A stretch of DNA of 64,000 nt, from assembly GCA_028023455.1 (NCBI GenBank), contig JAQFVV010000056.1:5479717-5543716 (forward strand), written 5' to 3'. The notes below the pieces were generated by a model that made no database searches, was not told the origin of the DNA, and was given only the letters and a program-made list of their open reading frames with translations. Made by a program: the position numbers and the translations under genes. Of the stretch, positions 28,236-39,085 are shown in pieces (within the stretch, counting starts at the first letter, position 1; the number at the start of each line of letters is the position of its first letter). This stretch comes from Epiperipatus broadwayi. Its lineage: Eukaryota; Onychophora; Udeonychophora; Euonychophora; Peripatidae.

Positions 28236-28640
28236 TAATTTATCAGCATTATTTTTCAATCACTATGAGTCCATTGTAGCATGAAAGTCTCTCCAAATTT
28301 ATTCAGCATTTCTCAGAACCATAGTCACTCTCCTCCACATGTCATCAAACTTCCTTCTTTTACCAAGCCATCTTCCAAGTAGTCTTTATCTAGGCCTTTT
28401 ATAATTTCTTGCGATCTACTGAACCTTCAACTGTCTAACTATTATCCTCTTTCCTAGCAATAAATTCACTCCAGCTCCATTTCAGGCTTGTAATTATTTC
28501 CATGATCTCAGTCATACCTATTTGTTCTCTCACCACATACTTTGATTTCATTTTCTTGATGATACTTCTCTCGATACTTTGTTGAATGGTCTGAAATCTC
28601 AGATTCATAAATAAGTAGTAGTGAAACATATCTAAGCTAA
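28236..28640 (-). mobile_element. RTE-like 3' end fragment
   Basis: Minus-strand frame 28,435-28,629 contains QTIQQSIERSIIKK and then SLKWSWSEFIARKEDN, matching TTQRSMERCMLG and RLKWSWAGHIARRDDN of the element at 9.3 kb. Nucleotide similarity continues to the 3' end, where AGTCCATTGTAGCATGAAAG corresponds to AATCCATTGCAGGATGAAGG. A 5'-truncated, decayed copy. Confidence 0.8.
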
Positions 28641-28930
28641 TTTTAATTTTTACAATGAAAGCTTACATTGTTTTTTTAATATTTTGAAAATATGTGCTTA
28701 TATGGATTTGAAGTAACTTCTTTTCATTATTGGGGAAAAAGAAGGGGAATCATATTCAAATAAATAAATTTTGAAACTTTTTTCAGAAGGAAATTTTTTT
28801 AAAATCAATTGCAGTTAACATTTATAACCCTCCTAGAGATTATAACCAACAAATTGTGAATCCATTGTTTAATGATTGAAATAAGAACGTTAGCTGTCAG
28901 TGTTTACATTTATTAACTATATATATATAT

Positions 28931-29047
28931 GTGCACATGAAAATGCGAAGGTAGGGACCTCTACAGGTCTTAACCACAAGCTTACCTCAAGAGTGTGCAT
29001 GTGAAAATGCAAAGGTAGGGACCTCTACAGGTCTTAACCACAAGCTT
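28931..29047 (-). repeat. Short dispersed module, two tandem copies
   Basis: Two nearly identical units begin at 28,931 and 28,995 (period 64 bp). Each contains AGGTAGGGACCTCTACAGG followed by TCTTAACCACAAGCTTA. They are the reverse complement of 27,235-27,300. The unit junction carries CCTCAAGAGTGTGC, also found at 28,010. Confidence 0.88.
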
Positions 29048-29795
29048 ATGCTAATTTTAAATTTATTTATAAATTGTAAATTTTGATATCTAAATTTAAA
29101 AAAAAAAAATTTATTAGCATTTTAAAATTATTCTACAGAAATTTACAAAAAATAGAATACCATTTATGGGTAATATATTTAACAGTTACTGTTCCTAAAA
29201 ATCAGAACATTTTATTGTTTCATTTCTAATCTAAGACTTATATAGAAAATTTATCTTAATTGAGAGATATTTCTTTTTTAATAAAATAAATATTAGATTA
29301 CATAATAAACTATTTTCAAATGTTTATTTAAATAAACATTGATATATCATAATTTGAAAATACAATCCTGATTATATTTGAACAATATGTATATGGAATA
29401 TTTTTTCCCACAAACCGACAATACTGTTAAGGTTTTTTATGGAAAAAAAGTAATTTTAATTTTTCTGGGGTATAAATTTGAAATAAATTGTTGAAACACT
29501 TTAATTCAAAATAAAGTAAAAACAATTTGATTTAATATAATGTAAATTATTATTAAAGAAGATATAATTATTAATATGTTACTTTTCCTGAAAGTATCTA
29601 ACAATGCATTCTAAAATGTACATATTTGAAATCTCTTATGATTTTTTTTACTCTATATAAAAATAAATTCATTAAAAAAACTATATGACCTATTAAAGTG
29701 CTATTTTAAAGAAAATTAAATTAAGCTATAAGATGATACACCATAGGTATGCACAGAGCATACCATTTTCTACTATATTTACTGAAAAACAGATT
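29048..29795. other. Non-coding stretch
   Basis: A+T-rich with no recognised gene. The last 60-90 bp may belong to the foldback that follows, since its flank weakly resembles sequence after 770. Confidence 0.5.
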
Positions 29796-30068
29796 AAAAC
29801 AGGCAAAACACACTATACATATTGCCACACACAGTAAGCTAGAGTAATCAATGGATGCCAGAAGGCTTGTGCACAAAATCCTAAGATCTAGGTGCAGTGC
29901 TCTCAGATCCAAGGCTCCTCACTGACAAAGGCCACAAGCCAGAAACTAGTCTCGGGATATTGGATGAGTAGGCACTAGATGGGGATTTTGTGCACAATAC
30001 TTCTGGCATCCATTGATTACTCTAGCTTGCTGTGTGTGGCAATATGTGTAGTGAGTTTTGCCTGTTTT
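29796..30068. repeat. Long foldback element, copy B
   Basis: The arms 29,796-29,890 and 29,970-30,068 are about 90% reverse complements of each other by eye. They start AAAACAGGCAAAACACACTA and include ATGGATGCCAGAAGGCTT and GTGCACAAAATCC. The loop of about 80 bp includes AGATCCAAGGCTCCTCACTG. It shares its ends and core with the hairpin at 650-770, and similarity continues outward (ATAAGAGGTGGTGGTCAT at 30,087 against its complement-like counterpart near 610). A small frame across it is an artefact. Likely a non-autonomous DNA element; no target duplication was identified. Confidence 0.85.
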
Positions 30069-30280
30069 AACAGCAGTTATATACAGGCATAAGAGGTGGT
30101 GGTCATGTGATGTTTATTGGTGAAAGACAGATTAATAGCATGTAAACTTTTAAACACAAATTTGCAAAAAAAAAAAATCTAATACTTCAAATGTCATCTA
30201 GATCTAATTTTCCATGTAAATAACCAAGACTGATTTGGTTGAAATTGTTTACTTTTATCTGTATACATATTAAGAATTTG

Positions 30281-30295
30281 AATTTATTTTTTTTA
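30281..30295. repeat. Target-site duplication, 3' side of the LINE
   Basis: AATTTATTTTTTTTA, identical to 36,365-36,379. The T-rich plus strand corresponds to an A-rich target on the element strand, as expected for target-primed insertion. Confidence 0.85.
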
Positions 30296-30492
30296 GTTTC
30301 AATAATAATTTATTATTTCTAATGTATACAGTGATGTGTAATCATACAATTGGGGTTTACATTGTTGTTCTAACTATCTTGTTATTTCTATTTGGGTTCT
30401 GATGAGTCTATGTTGTCCAATATGGTGTGAACATTAGATCTTTCACATCTTTGTTATCTGATTGTTAGCCCCCCCCCCCTTTTGCCTTGTTG
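30296..30492 (-). other. 3' untranslated region of the LINE
   Basis: No coding frame. It includes a run of C on the plus strand (about 30,470-30,479). No clear poly(A) tail is distinguishable from the A-rich target duplication. Confidence 0.7.
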
Positions 30493-33400
30493 TTAGTTTG
30501 GCATATTGTATAATGTCCAAGTGTCTTCAAATGTTTTCGACGATGCCAGGAGTTGGTCTCTCTTCTGGATTTTAATCATTGTTTTGGAAAAAACCTGTTT
30601 TATATTAGGTTGAGGGTGTTCCATGATTAGTTTACAATGTGTAACCCATATGGCATAGTTCAAAAACACCGAGAGACGTATTATTGGATAGGTTTTAGTA
30701 TTGATACTATCTTTCAGAGATGAGATCAGTTGGAAATCTATCTTGGTGTTGGAGAGTATAATTTCTCGGATCACTCTGAATCCCATACACTGTGAGAAAA
30801 GGTGTTCCAATGTCTCATCGCCTTTCATCCAAATGCTGCAAGTAGGGTCTATGTTGTGACCACATTTGTAAAAGAGGAAGTGATTAGTAGTTAGTCCATT
30901 AATGTTGTATTTAATGAGGAAGTCTAGGTATTTGGCCTCTAGACTCCATCTTTTAAAGTTGAATACCAGTTTCTGATTATTGTAATAAAATGTGTTGATT
31001 ATAGGATATAAGATTGGATGGAGGATTGTGTATGCTTGCCATAATGATATTTTAGAATTGAATGTGGAGTCATTTATTGGGAAGTGCTGTTTGATAAAGC
31101 TTGTGTTTCTAGTGATCCATGTTTGTCTGTCTGGTGGGGGTCGGTCAGTGGGTGTTACCTTTTGAAGGAAAGTTTTTTGGAGAATTGTGTTAAAACCATA
31201 TGATGCTACCAAGTTGTGTATGACATTGTGGGTTTTTTGGTAAATCAATGCCTGAATGGAGTGGAGAGCAATACCATTTAGCTTTCTTGGTCGCTGAGTG
31301 CCTTTGAGGCTGATCGCGACCGTTTTACCTTTCCAGAAAAGCCTTGAGCACAAGCCATTTATTTTATTTATGAAACTTTTGTTGCATTTGATAAATAAAA
31401 GAAAGTATGCTATTTTTGGCATCACATTCATGTTAATTAGTGCTACCTTGCCAGGGAGGGAAAGGTAGACTTGTGACAAGGAAGTGATGAATTTGTTTGT
31501 TGTTTCTAGGATGTTATCCTGAATCTCTTTGGTCATTGCTGTGGTAGATTTGAATATGGAAAACCCAAGATATCTCTGTGGCTTGGCAGAGAAGAGGGTG
31601 TTAATTTTCCTTCCTGAAACAATTTGCCAGGAGGCAGACTTGCTGGGGTTGAATTGCAGCCTGTATTTCTCAGTATAGCGGCTTAATATTGTTTGTAGCA
31701 AAGGAATATGTTTTCTTGATGGTAGGATGATCATTACATCATCCATGTACGCAAACATGTTGAATTCTCTGCTTAAATTGGGTATAAAAAGACCTGGTAG
31801 ATTTTTTCCCAAATCCATCAGGAGAGGATTTATATATGCGATGAAGCATAGGGCACTGAGGGGGGAACCCTGAGGGAGAGCTTGTGTTGGTTTAAATCAA
31901 ATCCGGAGGTGATATTACCATCCATAGTCATAAAAATTTCCCTGTTGTATAGTAAATTGCTTATGATCTGGACAGCAGCTGCAGGAACATCATACTCGGC
32001 CAAAATATTTAAGAGTATGTCTATATGTACCGAGTCAAAGGCTGTAGCAATGTCCAGTTGAATAGCTATCGGCCCTGACTTCCGGTGGATTCTGACATAG
32101 TCAATGATGGAGATTATGTTGCCCATTGCATGTGCAGTAGAGGATCCCTTCTTGGCATATTGGTTGTTAGATATGTGCTTTAAGACATTTGGTTGGATGA
32201 GGTCTTTGATCACAGACTCTACAATTTTAATTAGCAGGGGTGTCATGGAAATAGGTCTGATGTTTGAGAGATCCATAACCTGATTTTTTTTTTATAAATG
32301 GAACTAGCACCACTGGGTATAGGTTAGGTATCACTCTATTACCAGTTGCTAGGTAATCCACCATCTTCTTCATTATGGGAATTGCAAGTTGATTGAGGTG
32401 TAGGATTAGGAATCTGGGAATCCCATGTAATCCAGGATGTACACCATCTGGAAGGGAAGATATTTTCTGTTGGAATTGGTTTTCTGTGATCCCATGTGGT
32501 GCCTGTGGATCAACTTCAGACCAGGATTGTGTGCCATTGAAGATTGCAGTTTGCATTCTTTTCCGGAAGTATTCTTTTATTGTGTTCATCATAGGTGATC
32601 CCAGTAAGGTTTTCCCATCTGCAATGATGGAGGTGGGAGTGGTTTTGTTATTTTTCCCTCCAAGTGCCCATCTCAAGTAGCCTTTTGTCCAGTGATGTTG
32701 TGATAAATAACATTTGGCTCTCCTAATGGATAGATATTCTGCCAGGGATTTTTGTCTTGATCGGTATAGGTTTTTAAGACTATATATATCTTGTGTTTTG
32801 ATAGGTTAACTTTGGAGCATCTGAAGCTGATTCTCTATTTGTAGAAGATCTCTGAAGAGGCCATTAGGGCCTTTGACTTTCATGGTGTGGTGTTTTAATA
32901 TTGTCTGTAGGATGCCTATAAATGAAAACCAGGCTTCTTCAGCTGGTCTTGAAAGGATGTTGATTTTGTGAAAATATATATAAGATTCGGACACTATGGC
33001 CTCTGTCATGTTTGATTTTGTTACCATCCACATGGTTTTGTGAAGAGCCTCTGGGGTTGGGAGGCCAGCCATGGTTTCAAGAGTAACTACAAGGGCCATA
33101 GGGTCCGAAGCAACACCGTAAAAGTTTTGCATTTAGATGAAAATGTAAATCTGGTGAATAATATAATAGGTCTATTAGGGTTTGGTGGGATTTGGTGTAA
33201 AAGGAGTAGGATCTGGGAGGAAGGAATCCTTTCCCACACATCAAGTTTCTATTTATCAGTGGAAGAAATTTTAGGTTAAAGCGACCATATGTGGTGTTAA
33301 AATCTCCCAATATAAGTAAAGAGCCTGATTTGTTGCTAAGGATAGCATTTAAAATCTGAATTATTTTGTGATAAATAGTAGGATCGTTTGATGTGTATAT

Positions 33401-33726
33401 ATAAGCTAGATTTATGCTGTAGCCCCAATAGTCTATTTCTAACAAGATTAAGTTGTTATCCAAATAGAGAATACAGAATTTGTTTGGAGGAAATTTTTTG
33501 TTAATTAATACTCCAACCCTCCAGCTGCTGAATGTCCAACTGAAAATTTAGTGAAGCCCATAGTGGCAATTAATGTTTCTATTTTAGTGTCAGTGTTATT
33601 ATGGAATTTGGTTTCCCCCATTAGAAGGATGTGGGGAGAGTTAATGCTTATCCAATTTCTAATTGCGTGAGCACAGGCCAATGAGTTGAGGCCATGGACA
33701 TTAATCCCTGCAATTTTATAGTTCAT
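30493..33726 (-). pseudogene. LINE ORF2: endonuclease, reverse transcriptase, C-terminal finger (frameshifted)
   Basis: About 1,078 codons in several frame segments. Endonuclease: AGINVHGLNS, then LLMGETKF (33,505-33,726); VGVLINKKF and LLILGDFNTTYGR (33,077-33,520). The expected SDH block reads SDPMALVV near 33,100, so the catalytic histidine appears replaced by proline. Linker: 32,676-32,290. RT: NIRPISMTPLLIKI, motif A as QLDIATAFDSVH (31,920-32,270), motif B as LPQGSPLSALCFIAYI (about 31,835-31,890), motif C as AYMDDVMIIL (about 31,735). A 441-codon frame (30,493-31,818) carries the thumb and connection plus a finger with CSIW and HLFSQC. Breaks lie near 33,515, 33,110, 32,680-32,800, the T-run at about 32,283, and 31,895. 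Confidence 0.9.
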
Positions 33727-33763
33727 AATATAGTGTCCCTGCCCCTCCAGCCGGCCCCTGGTC

Positions 33764-36225
33764 TCAGGGAGAATTTGGAAGTAAATGACTATAATTGGTT
33801 TCTTGATCTGATGCTTCTTTCAATGAGAGTTGATGTAGATTTGATTCCATGAGTACTGGAAGGCCCTCATTTTCCATAGAATCTGGTAATTCCAAATAGG
33901 GATCATCTTCCATTGGTGCTGAATCTGTATCAGAGTGCTCAGAGGTTTTTCTTTTCTTTTTTTCCCATGACACTTTGTGTTTACTTTGTGATTCTTGTGA
34001 ATCTGGTTTTAATGTAGGTAGTTGTGTTATAAACCCAGAATTCATATCGTCATCTGAGCTTGATTTATCCGGAACATCTGATTTCCGTTTATTAATATTT
34101 GGTATAACTTGTCGTGTTAGCTCTACTTCTTGTGAAAGATCCTGATTCCAATGTCCAGATAAACCATCCTTTTCCCCCAGGTTTGGAGTTTTGGTGTGTG
34201 CTGGATTGAATTTTTTCCTTGGTTTATTGGTTTTGCTACTTTCTTTTTGAGGATGTGGAGTTATTGTATTTTGTTTACTTTGTGACTTTCTAGGTGATTG
34301 GGTGTTATTTTTGTCTATTTTGATTCTGGTGTCTGTTTCTTCTATTGGAAGTGATTTCAAGTCTGAAGGATTGTCAAGCATTGATTCATAGCCCTTTTTT
34401 TCCGATGTTGTACTGTTTATTGACTGAATATTATCTGTGTAGTGGTTTGAAATGAGATGAGGTGTACTTGATGTAGTTGTTTGTTTATCATTTCTATTTT
34501 TGGTTGTATTGTTGTGGAATTCCATTTCAGTTTGTTGGGAAAGATTTTCATCTTGATCTTCATCTCTAGATATTATGTGGTCTGGTGTTACATCTGTGGG
34601 AGTTATGTCTATAGATTCGGTATAGTTTGATGTTGAAGCCCTGTGTTTATCAGTGTGGTTTTCAATATTATTGTCTGCTTTAGGTGACTGTTTGGTGTCT
34701 GTAGTGGTTGTTGTTTCTATATTCTTTCCATTGCAGCGGTGGAACTTGCCTTTCTTTTGATTGCAGGTAGTGCAGATATGTGCCAAACAGTCTTTTATAA
34801 AGTGTGTCCTTTGTAAACAGTGAAAGCACTGAGGCCGCACCCCCTGAATGTTAAGACCATTGGTGAACCTCTTGCATTAACTACAGTAGGGATGTCAGTG
34901 GGAGAAACATTTTTTTTCATGGCTAGTGAGAAGATTGCTGCATTTGATATTATGTTTCCGTTCAAGATGGGGTCTGGAAGGAATTTAAATTTTGATACAG
35001 TGCCGTAGGGATTGAGGATATTTTGGAGCTCTTGTTCAGTGAATCTTGTTAGGCAGTTTTTGATTTTCCCTTGTACTATCATAGGTCTGTTCATTTCTAC
35101 AGTGCAAAGTATTTTATTTCCCAGTATTTTAATATTGTTTTTAAATTGGAGCCTGTATGCCCAGGTTTTAAATTCTATTGCCACATATCTGTCATTAGGA
35201 TATGTTAGTATTTGATAAATCCCCAACTCTGAATCATGTTGTTTAATTATGGAATATAAATGCTCCATAGGGAATTTGTATAATGATAAGTTTTCATTCG
35301 TTACTGCTAGGATTAGAGTTTTGTCATAGAAATAATTTTGGAAAGATTTATAGAGCATGTTTGGAATAGTTTTGTTGAAATTATAGTTTATGTTTTGATG
35401 CATTTCGTCGGTAATATTATTATAATTTAATATCTTAATTGATTGGGGGTGTTGATTGTCTTCTGTTGTGATTTTTCTTTCATATTCCGATATGCCTATA
35501 AGCATTTCATTAATATTGCTGACCGAGTTAGTCTCCACGGTTTTAACGTCTTTGTTGATACTTAAAGCGTTAGTGTAGGATATAGATTTTTTTGGAAGGG
35601 TTTGTATTTGTGAGTCTGTTTTGAAATGTGCGAACAATGTAGATATTAAAGGTTCATCTAGTTTGAAATTTTCATTTGTTTGTGAATGGGTTTTGTTGAT
35701 TTTTTTTTTATTTGTTATTTCATTTTTTTCTCCCGAAATACTGTTGACAGTCTCTGGTGTTACAGCAGCGAATTTGGTGACCTCTGGTGATTTAAAAATT
35801 TTTTTTTCCCTTTCTTCAGATAGATTTTGCTGATATTTTATTTTTTGTTCCAAATTATTCTGAGAGTGTTTCGCAGTTGTGGATGAATTGTGTTTATTTA
35901 CTTCTCTTAAAGGGGTTTGGGAAATACGGTGAGTGTTGTTACTTATTTTGTATGTATTATTAATATTGGCTGTTATTTCGCCCGATGGGAAACCAACGCT
36001 TTTGCATATAACTGACGAAGTTTGTATAATTTCTTGCATGTTAATGTTGTCAGTAATTATTTGGTGCTTAGCATTGCTAATGGGAAGGTTTTTGATCTCA
36101 GATGGAGCCTGAGATTTGTTATTATAGCTATGAAGATTTCGGCCATCGTTTCTGTTGAACGACTGAGTGTGACAATTTAAGCTTGAATTGCTATGTATAT
36201 TATCTATATCATTATCACATTCCAT
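33764..36225 (-). pseudogene. LINE ORF1 (nucleic-acid-binding protein with zinc knuckle), one frameshift
   Basis: Two overlapping frames (36,225-34,795, 476 codons; 34,840-33,764, 358 codons) form one product of roughly 820 residues. The join is near 34,870: NARGS in one frame is followed by FTNGLNIQGVRPQCFHC in the other. The N-terminal 250 residues are Asn/Ser/Thr-rich. A more ordered region follows (residues about 290-460), possibly RNA-recognition-like. Then comes a C-x2-C-x4-H-x4-C knuckle (CFHCLQRTHFIKDC) followed closely by CTTCNQKKGKFHRC. The C-terminal 300 residues are hydrophilic, Ser/Thr/Lys-rich and probably disordered. It likely packages the element RNA. It is larger than most LINE ORF1 proteins. 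Confidence 0.85.
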
Positions 36226-36364
36226 TTTTAAATATATAAAACTTCTCTTACCTTGTATTTAGGGGTTTGGAATGGGGTTTGATACCCCCTTTCCTGCTGA
36301 TTTCAATTTTGAGGAGAGCTATCGTTCACGTTGTTTGCTGTTTAAGAACCGGAAATGAATCCCC
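36226..36364 (-). other. 5' untranslated region of the LINE
   Basis: Sequence between the element's first base and the ORF1 ATG. It would be expected to hold an internal promoter; no specific motif was recognised. Confidence 0.6.
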
Positions 36365-36379
36365 AATTTATTTTTTTTA
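36365..36379. repeat. Target-site duplication, 5' side of the LINE
   Basis: AATTTATTTTTTTTA, identical to 30,281-30,295. Confidence 0.85.
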
Positions 36380-39085
36380 TGGTTATTTTACTATTATTTG
36401 ACATAAATAAACAAAGCTGATTTTGTAATTTGAATTAAAATTATGTTGGCATTTCTATGACTAAAATACCTTTTCAAATGGAACAATGCAAAGAAAGTAT
36501 AGAGTAATGATAATCCAATTTTTGCCAAAGGTTTTAGTCTATTTTTAAGACCAAATATACATTTAAAAAATAAGATGTAGAAACTGTATTTACCAATAAA
36601 ATAGTATTTATTTTCTTAAGATAAAACACCCCACATTAGGGTATTATGCATGAGAGAGTTGTTTCCAAGTAGTTGTGAGATCGAATAACAAAAATATTTT
36701 TAAAATACTTTAAAAGGTTATAAAAAATAATATTTTATACTATATATAAAAAAATAATAACAATAATAATCAGAAATTTTACCAAAATTACTCTTTATTA
36801 TTTTGCTCTAATATCTTATAAATACAATTTATCCAAATCACTTTGAACACTTTTTAGAAAAATTCTTTATTGTACATATATACATATAGCTTACATTTCA
36901 ACTGTCCTGCAGTATTCTTCAGAGCAGCAGATGCTATAATACTATTGGATAAGGGAAGAAACTAATCGTATTAATTATTTTTTATTATTTAATTATACCG
37001 TTGTCTCAAATGATTTTTGGATTAAATAAACATGCTTTCTTGTAAATTATTAAACATTTTATAAACAGTATGATAGAATTCAAATTCGGAATCCGTCCAG
37101 AAGTAATTTTATTATCAAAAAAACATAAAGTTATCACAAAAATCTATTTCAAAAAGAGAAAGAGAGATACAACTTCGGTTAGATCAATGAAATACTTTCA
37201 TTTCTAGCAATATTTTATGAAAATTAGTTTGCTAAGTTCTGTAAACTGGATGTGTTTGTTGATATAAATGGGGTATAAAATCTTCCAAACATTGCCATAA
37301 AAATATATAAAGGAATGATTTTTTTATTTTTTTTAAAACAATTAAGTAGATAAGAGCTATTTCAATAAATTCTTATAAAAAGTTAAAAATAAAAATTTTA
37401 ATTTTTAAATTAAATTAAATTGATTAATTAAATGATGTTTATTAATGACGTGACTGCTTTCAGTAAAGTGAAGAAACGAAATTGTTATTTTCTTTATTTG
37501 CACTTTCCTGCCTTACTTGATGCAGTTGGACAATAGTAGTCTCTGGAGATTAAGGTCGAGGGATCTTCGCCCAGTTCTGTCACTTTCAATCCTTGAATTT
37601 CTTATGAATTCCTGAGCAATAAACTAATTATTTTACTTAAATGCATTTTTTTTTTTTTAAAAATAGTAATATAAATAACGAAGATGTGTACATATGATAT
37701 AGAAAAATATTGCGTAAGAAAACAAACGCACTTACATTTATTTGTAAATAAAAAGTAAAACATTCTTAGGTTAAATAGCCTAACTAGAGGACAAACATTT
37801 CTCTAGAAAATTAGTGACGACATTTCCTAATAAATGGTAAGTTTTTGTTTTTTGCCCTTTTTATTTATCCTATGCATAAAAACAAACTCAATATCTATTT
37901 ACTAATCATTATTGGATGGCAATATGAATTGACTATGGACAAGTTGTTGTTGTTGTTTTAAACTTTAAAAAATGTAATCAGATTTTAAACACAGATAGAT
38001 CATAGCGACAATGTATAATTGCGCTAAATACTATAGTAAGAATACAGTGGAAATTTGAATATTTCTGCTTTATTACTTGCACCCTTCATAAAAGTTTTAT
38101 TACGATTAGCATGAAGGATTGCACTAGTAGCAAAGGAGCTTTCAAGAATTAAGATCAATATAGCTGCACTTAGTAAAATTTATCTTCTGAAAAAAAAAAA
38201 GAAATTTTAATAGAACAGATGGATGACTACTTTTTATTTAAAAAAAGGGCAGATCAGGCAGTGAACTTGCTGTGAAGTCTAATTTAGTACGTTCTATTGA
38301 TGAAATTCCTAATTGTGTCAATGAAAAGTTAATGGTATTAAAATTTCCACAATTATATTGGTAATTATTTTATTAGTGCCTAAGTTCCAACCTTAATTCA
38401 AAGAATTCAGAGAAAGTAAGCTTTCATTCTTGATGGATAGCATTAATATAACAAGATCAGTTTTTCCTTCTAGAAGTCTTTAATATACCACTTTGGCCAA
38501 TAGTTCCTAAAAATAATAGTAAGTGCTATAAATTCGAGTGATTATTTTTTATTAAATTTTTACTATCATAAACACATCGTTTAAGCAGAAAAACTGCTAT
38601 AAAGAAACATGGTTGCATCCACATTCAAAGATTACATTATAGTTAGGAGTCTGAATAGAAGAGCTCTCATTAAGTGAGCACTTATAAAGTGCAGATTCTT
38701 AGATGGATCATTATTAGTATATTTCAAGTTTAAAATGATGCATCTTATTTCAATCATGTTCACAAAAAAATTGAAGTTTGTTCTTTAGAAGTGTCTGCTG
38801 TAGTACTAAATTTCAACAGATATTAATCATGAGAGAGTACTAATTTAAATTGGAGATTATTGTCATTGAATTGTAGGATTTTTTTAAGGAGTGGTTTGGG
38901 CAAGACAGTCTACTTAGGGCACACTAAAACGAAGAATCATAATTGATTTTCTGATAATAAACTTATTATTAGTAAATTGATTAAAAGAAAACTTGACATT
39001 TCTGCTTGACAGAATAATATATTGAATATGGAACTATATCTGAAGGCAGAAATTCAATGACTAACAAAAAAGCTTAAAAAATTAT
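36380..39085. other. Non-coding stretch, no gene
   Basis: A+T-rich unique-looking sequence with short homopolymers. No frame over 60 codons with recognisable content was seen. Confidence 0.55.

Larger units (their letters stand above)
30296..36364 (-). mobile_element. Complete-length LINE (6.07 kb) with 15-bp target duplication
   Basis: Minus-strand non-LTR retrotransposon. The 5' end starts GGGGATTCATTTCC (36,364 downward), followed by a roughly 140-bp 5' untranslated region, ORF1 (36,225-33,764), a 37-bp spacer, ORF2 (33,726-30,493) and a roughly 197-bp 3' untranslated region. Identical 15-bp repeats flank it. The gene order (ORF1 with zinc knuckle; ORF2 with AP endonuclease, RT and C-terminal Cys/His finger) fits the Jockey/I/R1 or L1/Tx1-type groups; the clade cannot be fixed by eye. 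The perfect target duplication argues for recent insertion. Each ORF has frameshifts, so it is probably dead. A diverged relative lies at 48.0-49.1 kb. Confidence 0.9.

Noticed and set aside
29721-29912. 63-codon minus-strand frame
   Set aside because: Spans the arm of the foldback element; no domain.
32393-35833. Several plus-strand frames (32,393-32,680; 33,040-33,279; 34,820-35,215; 35,621-35,833)
   Set aside because: Antisense shadows of the minus-strand LINE ORFs.
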